The translations under genes were made by a program, and so were the position numbers. From contig JBEKZL010000391.1 of assembly GCA_049509915.1 (NCBI GenBank), positions 1 through 12,715 of the forward strand: 12,715 bases of DNA, in the 5' to 3' direction. This document shows positions 1-5,017 of the stretch, piece after piece (position 1 is the first letter of the stretch; every line of letters starts with the position of its first letter). The notes beneath the pieces are model-generated. The model was not told where the DNA came from and did no database searches. It was given only the letters and a program-made list of their open reading frames with translations. This DNA is from JBEKYD01 sp049509915 (GTDB taxonomy: Bacteria > Acidobacteriota > Terriglobia > Bryobacterales > Bryobacteraceae).

Positions 1-117
1 CATCATTTCGCGCTGCGGAAGCGCGCCGGTAGCTTCGAGCAGCCGGTCGGCCAGCGTCGATTTGCCGTGATCGATATGCGCAATGATAGAGAAATTGCGG
101 ATGAATTCGCGGTCCAT
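1..117 (-). CDS. lepA: Elongation factor 4 (LepA), N-terminal 39 codons, partial
   Basis: The complement encodes a protein beginning MDREFIRNFSIIAHIDHGKS and continuing TLADRLLEATGALPQREMM to the window edge, with 39 codons and no interruption. The P-loop (G1) of a translational GTPase is visible as AHIDHGKST at residues 13-21. The wording IRNFSIIAHIDHGKSTLADR is that of LepA rather than TypA, which normally has HVDHGKTT. LepA is a ribosome-associated GTPase that acts on stalled or mistranslocated elongating ribosomes. The ATG at 117 is chosen because the family starts within a few residues of this point. No strong Shine-Dalgarno sequence is seen. The remaining body, roughly 560 residues in the family, lies outside the window. 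It is the only clear core housekeeping gene here and marks the edge of the accessory region. Confidence 0.93.
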   Translation of the reverse strand, partial: MDREFIRNFSIIAHIDHGKSTLADRLLEATGALPQREMM

Positions 118-285
118 GCCGTATGAGGGGATCTTCAATCAATTATCGCACGGAGCGCCGTCGATCTTGTCGCCGGTTTGGGATGGTGCTTAACCGATCT
201 GGGGTTTTGCCGAGCCGCGGGCGCCAGGGAGCGGTTGCCTAGAACGGGTTTTCCCGGATCGGTATTCCCCCCCAATCTGCACAAT
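118..285. other. Spacer upstream of lepA, no gene seen
   Basis: This stretch lies between the lepA start and the first coherent accessory coding sequence. It is open in one plus-strand frame from a TTG at 178, but the translated residues before about 286 resemble nothing I know. A run of eight C residues lies at about 267-274. No convincing promoter, terminator or RNA structure was found. It must hold the lepA promoter if lepA is not co-transcribed from elsewhere. Confidence 0.5.
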
Positions 286-790
286 CCTGCACAACCGCCC
301 AATCAGTCCCCGCACAAAAACCCGAAACCTACCGCCGCCCCGAACCCAAATCGGCCCAACGACATGTGCCCCTGTGGCAGCGGCAAGAAGTACAAAAATC
401 GCTGCCTCGGTAGCTCCTCAGCCGCCGCCTGCAGGAAACGCTCACCGAGGAGCTGAACCATGCCCGGCAGAGCGCCCTCGGGCCGGGCGGCCACAACCTG
501 AGCGCACATATCCCCGGCCAGCAGGTCCGGTTCTACGCCGATCCGGAAGTCAAACAGGCGGCGCACCACCTCGCGCAACGCGGCTATGCGCATGTGAGCG
601 ACGGCGAAATGGCGGCCGAAATGGGCGTAAGGTTAATGGACCCTGGACGCTTTAAGGAACTGGGCGTAAACTTACAGCAGGCGCGAAGAATAGGCGCCCG
701 GTACATCCGGGCTCTCAGGAGCGAATATGGCAACGAACCACCCAGGCAGCTCGCCGAAAAAATCTTCACGGCTCTCCGTCAAGATCGCCC
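286..790 (+). pseudogene. SEC-C-motif protein, frameshifted
   Basis: One frame encodes a SEC-C zinc-binding motif, MCPCGSGKKYKNRCLG, at 364-411, preceded by a Pro/Asn/Lys-rich linker. This frame stops at 454-456. From about 429 a second frame takes over with coherent protein: LQETLTEELNHARQSALGPG, then QVRFYADPEVKQAAHHLAQR, then QQARRIGARYIRALRSEYG and LAEKIFTALRQ, fading by about 790. A single-base indel near 425-432 would join the two into one reading frame. SEC-C motifs occur in SecA and in many phage, plasmid and restriction-associated proteins, usually as a metal-binding tail or head. I do not recognise the rest. No ATG lies in frame upstream of the motif, so the start is unknown and the left coordinate is approximate. 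It could instead be two adjacent scraps rather than one broken gene. Confidence 0.5.
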
Positions 791-978
791 AGCGCAACTT
801 AAAGAGGTGCCTGGAGGCGTACGACAAGAACGGCGAGGAGGGGCTGGAGAAGACGCTCAGCTCAATTTACCCTTCCGGCTCCGAGAGAATGCCTCTGCAC
901 CTGGTGCTGGGGGACGGGAGCAGCCTGATAACGTCCCAGTCGCTTACTCCAAGCGAATCCCCCGCGACGAAGCCTTAA
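727..978 (+). CDS. Small hypothetical protein, 83 aa
   Basis: The ATG at 727 has a strong ribosome binding site, AGGAG at 718-722, four bases before it. The codons from about 775 on are mostly G/C-ending (CTG GAG GCG TAC GAC AAG AAC GGC GAG GAG), the pattern of translated genes in this window, whereas the overlapping frame loses that pattern here. The product has no signal peptide or membrane segment. The N-terminal 15 residues are Ser/Pro/Lys-rich. A helical stretch follows (VKIAQRNLKRCLEAYDKNGE, then EGLEKTLSSIYPSG), then a hydrophobic MPLHLVLGDGSSLITS and a Ser/Pro-rich tail. I do not recognise the family. It overlaps the tail of the upstream broken SEC-C gene, as co-translated small genes in phages and plasmids often do. 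It may be a surviving cargo gene, or only a chance preservation. Confidence 0.5.
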   Translation: MATNHPGSSPKKSSRLSVKIAQRNLKRCLEAYDKNGEEGLEKTLSSIYPSGSERMPLHLVLGDGSSLITSQSLTPSESPATKP

Positions 979-1226
979 GCCACCTCCGCGAAACCATCGC
1001 CAACCCCGAGGGCAAAGATTTCGGCCCCAAGGTGCGCACGTACATTACCGGCGAGCGCGACGTTCGCATTGCCGAGGTCGCGCAGCTCCGCGACGATATC
1101 CGCAAAATGGTGCCGGATCCGCTCGACCGCGAGGGCCTGGCGCTGATGCGCGATTTGAAGGGGCACGGTCCCGAGGTGGCGGAATTGATGGCGGGAACGC
1201 ACGAAGCTTACGACGCCATGAATCGC
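965..1226 (+). pseudogene. Fragment of phage/plasmid polyvalent-type protein
   Basis: Coherent coding runs from about LSHLRETIANPEGKDFGPKV through RDVRIAEVAQLRDDIRKMVP to DPLDREGLALMRDLKGHG and MAGTHEAYDAMN. GC-ending codons are strong and both ends are abrupt: no start codon with a ribosome binding site at the left, and loss of protein-like sequence after about 1,226. From memory, the pattern 'VPD-L-REAL-L-RDF-G ... GTHPAY' recurs in very large polyvalent proteins of phages and conjugative elements, so I read this as an internal piece of one. That is recognition by eye, not a search. The open frame itself runs on to 1,298, but the last 25 residues are arginine-rich shadow of the opposite-strand coding. 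No function can be assigned to the fragment. Confidence 0.4.
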
Positions 1227-1228
1227 GC

Positions 1229-1980
1229 AGCTCGTCGTCGCTGTGCTGCGCCCAGGCGTTCTCCACGTCGGGCCAGCCGAAAGTTTTCTCCGGAGTGAAC
1301 GACAGCTCCGCCGGCAGCTCGCCCTCAGCCGGCCCATAAAATACCTGCCCCTGCTGGTTCCAGGCGCGCCGCGCAAATCCCAGGCTCACCAGATTACCCA
1401 GCCGGTCGATTACCGCGCGGCCGCGCTCGCCGGCCGCGCGCCCCAGCTCGCCGGAGCTGCGCCAGGTCTTGAGCGACTCCGCCAGCTTACCCAGCTCGGC
1501 GCCCGTGCGCTCCGCGACCGATGTATCCCACGAGCCGGCCTGGCCATCGTAGTCGAGATACTTTACGTAGGCAGCTTTGACGCGATCCGCCAGCGGTTTT
1601 TCCGCCGGCGCCGCGGCCTTCTGCTTACCCTCGACGGGTTGCTCGTCGAATAGGCCGGGGCCTTGCGGCGCGGGTTTGCGCCGCGAATAATTGAGAGGAG
1701 TCTCGCCGCCGGAGGTACCACCCTCTCGCTCCAGCTCTTCCGGCTGAATAAATCCCGAGCGCCAGAGATTCGAGCCGGGCTGCGTCTCGATGCCGGCGCG
1801 ATAGCCCTTGATGGGCTCTCCGCCGTAGGCATTCGGGAGGGTTTCCTCGTAGTGCACGAAGGCTCGCGCGCCGCTCCGGTTGTCATTGGTGCCGATGGGG
1901 CGGTAAATGCCCTTGATTTTGGCGCTGCCGTAGGGATCTTCGAGATCCTTGGAGGTAGGCGCTACTTCTTCACGATTAGA
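1229..1980 (-). pseudogene. Hypothetical accessory protein fragment, truncated at both ends
   Basis: The minus strand encodes about 245 coherent residues in one frame. They include DPYGSAKIKGIYRPIGTNDN, FVHYEETLPNAYGGEPIKGY, WRSGFIQPEELEREGGTSGG, LNYSRRKPAPQGPGLFDEQP, LADRVKAAYVKYLDYDGQAG and FGWPDVENAWAQHSDDELRD. After ELRD (about 1,229) the sequence becomes arginine-rich antisense of the plus-strand fragment. There is no ATG, GTG or TTG in this frame at the N-terminal side. Coherent sequence instead appears to continue from the 1,962-2,183 ORF in another frame, whose last residues HLIVKK abut this segment. The LFDEQP-like linker followed by Lys/Ala/Pro-rich sequence recalls multidomain phage or plasmid proteins. 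I do not recognise a catalytic domain. The most likely reading is the C-terminal part of a broken larger gene. Confidence 0.45.
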
Positions 1981-2183
1981 TGCGCCGGTACCGGCGGCTT
2001 GTTCGTCGGCGGCGGGAACCGCACCGGATCCAGATCCACCGTCGCCCCCGGCGTCTCGATGGTTCCGTCCCGCAACCGCTGCCGCAGGCCCGACGCCAGG
2101 TTTTTCATTCCCTCCGGCGAGAGCTTCCACTTGCTCTCTGAGGTGGGCTCGGATTTCGGTGTAGGCTCGTTGTCTGACCGCAC
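1962..2183 (-). CDS. Small ORF, 73 aa, possibly a segment of a broken gene
   Basis: This ORF starts at GTG 2,183, with GGAG nine bases upstream (revcomp GGAGAAAAAGAAAGTG). Its codons are strikingly GC-ending (AAC CTG GCG TCG GGC CTG CGG CAG CGG), so this frame rather than the longer overlapping one is translated, or was, between about 2,150 and 1,962. The product contains SKWKLSPEGMKNLASGLRQR, then IETPGATVDLDPVRFPPP, and ends PVPAHLIVKK. No signal peptide, membrane segment or known motif is visible. It may be an independent small gene overlapping its neighbour, or the middle of the large frame-disrupted gene: the flanking segments on both sides are in the other frame, and fusing the three gives a continuous protein-like sequence. 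An alternative start is the ATG at codon 26. Confidence 0.45.
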   Translation of the reverse strand: MRSDNEPTPKSEPTSESKWKLSPEGMKNLASGLRQRLRDGTIETPGATVDLDPVRFPPPTNKPPVPAHLIVKK

Positions 2184-2490
2184 TTTCTTTTTCTCCGTCC
2201 GCGAGCGATTGCGCCGCTTTGTTCAGTGCGTCCTCGATAGGCCCGACTGACGTGCTGAGTTTATCGTACAGCGCTAGGCCCTGGTTCGCCGCCTCGGCCA
2301 CCTTGGCGTTCTCGCCGCTCATGATGACGTTCCCCGCCCCGCCGAGCGTTTCGGCCGCCGCCTGGCTCGACACCGCGCCAAACAGTTTTTTCTCCTGCCC
2401 GAGCTGTTCGCGGACATAGCGCGAGATGCGCGCCTTTTCGGGTATCAGGCCGCGTTTGATTTCCTCGACGCCAAACAGGCTCGACTGGCC
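2130..2490 (-). pseudogene. DdrB/ParB-like polyvalent protein segment, frame-disrupted
   Basis: Coherent protein on the minus strand reads QSSLFGVEEIKRGLIPEKAR, ISRYVREQLGQEKKLFGAVS, ETLGGAGNVIMSGENAKVAE, LYDKLSTSVGPIEDALNKAA and AVRQRAYTEIRAHLREQVEA. The order EKAR ... QEKKLF ... AGNVI ... GP--DALN-AA ... AY-EIR--L matches my memory of the region following DdrB-like ParB domains in large phage and plasmid polyvalent proteins. I could not check this. The frame has a TGA at about 2,557-2,559, upstream of which this frame is incoherent. Coherent sequence instead enters from another frame at about 2,490. The open frame nominally continues far past 2,130, but GC-ending codons move to the frame of the 73-aa ORF. 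This is a piece of a decayed gene and not a functional CDS. Confidence 0.45.
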
Positions 2491-2858
2491 CCGCCTTCGT
2501 TCGTCTCGACCTTCTTCGGCGCGCTTTTCCCGAACCGGATCAGCTCGGCAAGGTCGTCATTGGTCGGCCGCTTGCCGGATTCTCCAGATCCTTGATGAGG
2601 GTGTAGAGGTTTTCCTGGTCGACATGGTGCGGCACGTTGGCGCCGATCATGACCGCGCGCTCCAGCCCGAGCCGGCCGCCGCCTGCAGTCGTGGAATTTG
2701 GGTTGAGCCAGGTTTTGGAATATGTGGGGCAGTCCCTCGGCCTGCGGCTTGCGCGGATTCTCACGGAGCAGTTGCCGGATTGCGTCGGCCAAGCTCGCAT
2801 TTGGTCGCCGGTCCTGCCGGGTGGGAAGTCTGGGATCATTGGAGAAAGGCCCTGCCAA
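2490..2858 (-). pseudogene. Upstream shards of the same broken minus-strand gene
   Basis: Protein-like sequence alternates between two frames. About 2,810-2,690 reads NASLADAIRQLLRENPRKPQ and GLPHIFQNLAQPKFHD. About 2,690-2,570 switches frame to ERAVMIGANVPHHVDQENLY and TLIKDLENPASGRP. About 2,570-2,490 switches back to TNDDLAELIRFGKSAPKKVE. The next piece, from about 2,490, is in the third frame. Each shift is compatible with a small indel. Nearest-start ORFs exist (TTG at 2,858; ATG at about 2,645) but none covers more than one shard. The gene pointed away from the OsmC gene that begins at 2,861. I cannot assign a domain to these shards. Confidence 0.4.
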
Positions 2859-2860
2859 CC

Positions 2861-3353
2861 ATGCCCAAGACTCACCGTTACTCTGTCACCGTCACCTGGA
2901 CCGGTAACACCGGTGCCGGTACGTCCGATTACCGAAGCTATGAGCGCCGGCATGAAACCTCCGCCGGCGCCTCTGAAGCCGGTTATACCGGGATCCTCGG
3001 ACCCGGAATTCCGCGGCGACCCGTCGCGCTGGAACCCCGAAGAATTGCTGGTCGCGTCCATCTCCGCATGTCATAAGCTTTGGTATCTCCATTTGTGCGC
3101 CGACGCCGGAATTGTCGTGGTGAACTATGTTGACCGCGCCGAAGGCCTCATGCGGGAAGACGCCGACGGGTCGGGCCGTTTCGAACGTGTCACCCTGCGC
3201 CCCGAGGTCGCCGTCGCGCCCGGCTCCGATCTCTCGAAAGCTCGCGAATTGCATGCCCTGGCCCATGGCAAGTGCTTCATCGCCAACTCCGTGAACTTCC
3301 CCGTGCAACACGAGCCGGAAATCAAAACTGCCGCTGCAAGCGACCCGGTTTGA
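2861..3353 (+). pseudogene. OsmC/Ohr-family peroxiredoxin, interrupted by one frameshift
   Basis: The ATG at 2,861 opens MPKTHRYSVTVTWTGNTGAG and TSDYRSYERRHETSAGA. Coherent sequence then moves one base forward, near 2,962-2,975, into KPVIPGSSDPEFRGDPSRWN, PEELLVASISACHKLWYLHL, GRFERVTLRPEV and GKCFIANSVNFPVQHEPE, ending at TGA 3,353. Removing one base there yields a protein of about 163 residues, the normal size for the family. OsmC proteins reduce organic hydroperoxides with two cysteines; here they are the Cys of SISACHK (about residue 70) and of GKCFIAN (about 138), both retained. GGAG and AAAGG lie 10-20 bases before the start. The gene converges on the 3,395-4,882 gene. The lesion removes both cysteines from the translated product, so the gene is inactive unless the extra base is an assembly error. 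Confidence 0.82.
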
Positions 3354-3394
3354 CGGAGAGCCCCAACTGCTTCCTCAGAACTTCCAAAAGCGTT

Positions 3395-4882
3395 TCAATT
3401 CAGGGCTGTTCCCGTCCGGCGCCGCCGGGAACCGGACCACCTTCCCCAGGGACCTGCTCTCTTCGGCGGTGAGGACGTGATCCAATAGGTCCCCAGGGAC
3501 CTGCTCTCTTCGGCGGTGAGGACGTGATCCAATAGGTGCTGCACGGCCAGGCGCCGGTGGAAGGCCGCGAAATTGTCCGAGAAGCGGTACTCCACCGTAT
3601 TCAGGTCGAAATCCAGGACGTAGACGATTCCTCCCAGTTCCGGCGTCGGCGTTTCCACCGTGATATGGCCGCCATCGATTTTGAAATTGGCCGGCATCGG
3701 GAGCAACCCCATGGCTTTGTCCACGTCGGGAAGCGGAAGCAACGCATAGGCCAGTTCTCCTCCGCCGGTCAGGGGTGGAAATGGGTCGCCGGGCGCCAAT
3801 ACCGGCCGCGGCGCCTTCGAGAAGGGAATCGTGAGGACACCGACCGCCGGATGCCCGAGCCCTTCTCCCGGATTGTTGATGGCCGCGAAAATGGCCCGCT
3901 CTTCCCCATTCCCGTCAACCTCGTGCAGCGCGCAGTGATAGATGGAGCCCGGATGCCAGTACTCTTCCACCAGATGCCCCGTTGCGGGATCGATCAGGGC
4001 CACCTGCGAAGGGTACCAAAGGTAGTGGTTGGCGACGGTGAGAAGCAATCGCCGGCCGTTAACCTTTACCGGGCGGATGAGCCGGCCCCGATAGGCGGCG
4101 TCGAAAGTGCGGGGTCCAAAAGTCCTGGGAGCGCCGTAGCGAAACTGCCACCGGAGCGCCCCATTCCAGGTGTAACAGAGTAGCGTTCCCCCCGTCTGGA
4201 CCGCGTTTTCGGGCAAAAGGTTGAACAATACTTCCTGCCGGCCGTCCCCATCGATATCGGCGATCAGCACCTTGTCGGGAACCAGGCTGGGATAACTCGT
4301 GTCGAAGACGCCAAAGTGCTTCTCCCAGCAGGTGCGGTTGTGGGTATCGAGCACCCGGAGGGTAGTGCCGTCCAGCACCCAGGCGCTGGGAACTCCGAAG
4401 CCCGACGCCCCGCTGAAACGCCAGAGAACCAGCCCCGCCGCCAACAGCGCGGCGCCGGCAAGCCATAACCAAGGGCGCCGCCGGTGGAAAGGACCGCGAG
4501 GCTCGGAAACCGCCTCCGGACCGTCGACGCGGCGGTTGCGGAAGACCGCCACATAGCCGCCCTTGGGAATCTCGATGGCCACCGGGTCGAGGCGCCCGGC
4601 TCCGCGATAGTAGGCGGCAAGCTGAGTGCGCAATCTTCGCGCCTCGACGCGCACGATGGTGTCGGTCGCCGGATCGAAAGTGGCTGCGCGATCGAAGACC
4701 GCCAGGGCAATATTGTATTCTTTTACCGCGTTGAGCTCTCCAGCGAGGGTTTTCTCAACAATGTGGCAAAGAAAGCGGCGCAAGCGCTTGGAATTGCCGA
4801 ACTCCTCGCTCGCCAACACGAGTGCGACGGCTTGGCCGATGGCATCGGGGGAAATTTCGCAGGCCGGTACGGTAATCGCCAC
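3395..4882 (-). CDS. Membrane-anchored protein with FG-GAP-like repeats
   Basis: From GTG 4,882 this is 495 residues. Residues about 11-115 form a module common in Acidobacteria upstream of TolB, TPR or FG-GAP regions, with LASEEFGNSKRLRRFLCHIV, KEYNIALAVFDR, TDTIVRVEARRLRTQLAAYY and IEIPKGGYVAVF. It is often annotated as transcriptional-regulator- or adenylate-cyclase-like, and its role is unproven. An Arg-rich stretch and one membrane helix follow (WLWLAGAALLAAGLVLW, about 138-154). The outer part carries FG-GAP-like motifs such as ADIDGDGRQEV (about 208-218) and HEVDGNGEER. Inference: a cytoplasmic DNA- or protein-binding head linked to a periplasmic beta-propeller sensor. The open frame extends to a TTG at 4,942, but a promoter at 4,894-4,922 would leave that outside the transcript. 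The last 31 residues differ from the ancestral tail because of a 47-bp duplication. The gene is divergent from the lectin/BACON gene. Confidence 0.75.
   Translation of the reverse strand: MAITVPACEISPDAIGQAVALVLASEEFGNSKRLRRFLCHIVEKTLAGELNAVKEYNIALAVFDRAATFDPATDTIVRVEARRLRTQLAAYYRGAGRLDPVAIEIPKGGYVAVFRNRRVDGPEAVSEPRGPFHRRRPWLWLAGAALLAAGLVLWRFSGASGFGVPSAWVLDGTTLRVLDTHNRTCWEKHFGVFDTSYPSLVPDKVLIADIDGDGRQEVLFNLLPENAVQTGGTLLCYTWNGALRWQFRYGAPRTFGPRTFDAAYRGRLIRPVKVNGRRLLLTVANHYLWYPSQVALIDPATGHLVEEYWHPGSIYHCALHEVDGNGEERAIFAAINNPGEGLGHPAVGVLTIPFSKAPRPVLAPGDPFPPLTGGGELAYALLPLPDVDKAMGLLPMPANFKIDGGHITVETPTPELGGIVYVLDFDLNTVEYRFSDNFAAFHRRLAVQHLLDHVLTAEESRSLGTYWITSSPPKRAGPWGRWSGSRRRRTGTALN
3443..3537. repeat. 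Perfect 47-bp tandem duplication inside a gene 3' end
   Basis: The 47 bases at 3,444-3,490 are repeated without any mismatch at 3,491-3,537; the preceding T also matches, giving 48 identical bases at period 47. The unit begins CCCCAGGGACCTGCTCTCTT. Since 47 is not a multiple of three, the second copy is read in a shifted frame in the minus-strand gene. The first-read copy encodes LLDHVLTAEESRSLG and the second encodes TYWITSSPPKRAGPWG. Confidence 0.97.
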
Positions 4883-4893
4883 GATACAAAGCG

Positions 4894-4922
4894 AGTATAG
4901 GCGGTTGCGGGGTGACGGGCAA
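4894..4922 (-). promoter_or_regulatory. Sigma70-type promoter for the minus-strand FG-GAP gene
   Basis: On the minus strand a -35 element TTGCCC (4,922-4,917) and a -10 element TATACT (4,899-4,894) are separated by exactly 17 bases. Transcription would start around 4,888-4,886, only a few bases before the GTG at 4,882. The mRNA would therefore be essentially leaderless, which agrees with the absence of a Shine-Dalgarno sequence. This is the main reason for preferring the 4,882 start over the upstream TTG at 4,942. Confidence 0.55.
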
Positions 4923-4950
4923 GGGCCAAAACAGGCCCACAACTCTCAAT

Positions 4951-4968
4951 TTGTCACCGTGAGTCACT
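4951..4968. promoter_or_regulatory. Possible operator in the divergent intergenic region
   Basis: The 135-bp gap between the two divergent starts contains TTGTCACCGTGAGTCACTGG from 4,951. In it TCAC and GTGA form a small inverted repeat around one central base, and TCAC recurs immediately downstream. It lies between the minus-strand promoter and the start of the secreted-protein gene, where a shared operator would be expected. The arms are only four bases, so this is weak evidence. Confidence 0.2.
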
Positions 4969-5004
4969 GGTCATAGCGCCTGGAACGTACTAGTTTCGGT
5001 TCTC

Positions 5005-5009
5005 AGGAG
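5005..5009 (+). promoter_or_regulatory. Shine-Dalgarno sequence for the 5,018 gene
   Basis: AGGAG lies eight bases before the ATG at 5,018 (TCTCAGGAGACCGAATCATG). It fixes the start, which also gives a clean signal peptide. The best -10-like hexamer upstream is TACTAG at 4,988-4,993, without a good -35. Confidence 0.7.
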
Positions 5010-5017
5010 ACCGAATC

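Noticed and set aside
388..432. Programmed -1 frameshift in the SEC-C gene
   Set aside because: No X-XXY-YYZ heptamer is in register. The frame needed downstream has a stop at 411-413, so slipping would have to occur after it, where no slippery sequence exists.
594..1298. Open reading frame of 234 codons on the plus strand as one gene
   Set aside because: Its middle (about 790-960) is shadow of the 727-978 ORF, and its last 25 codons are shadow of minus-strand coding. Only two separated parts look real.
1045..2373. Open reading frame of 442 codons on the minus strand as one gene
   Set aside because: It is open throughout, but only parts are protein-like. Between about 2,150 and 1,962 the GC-ending codon pattern is in another frame, and beyond 1,229 it is antisense of the plus-strand fragment.
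3443..3537. CRISPR or multi-copy repeat array
   Set aside because: Only two adjoining copies without spacers; it is a simple tandem duplication.
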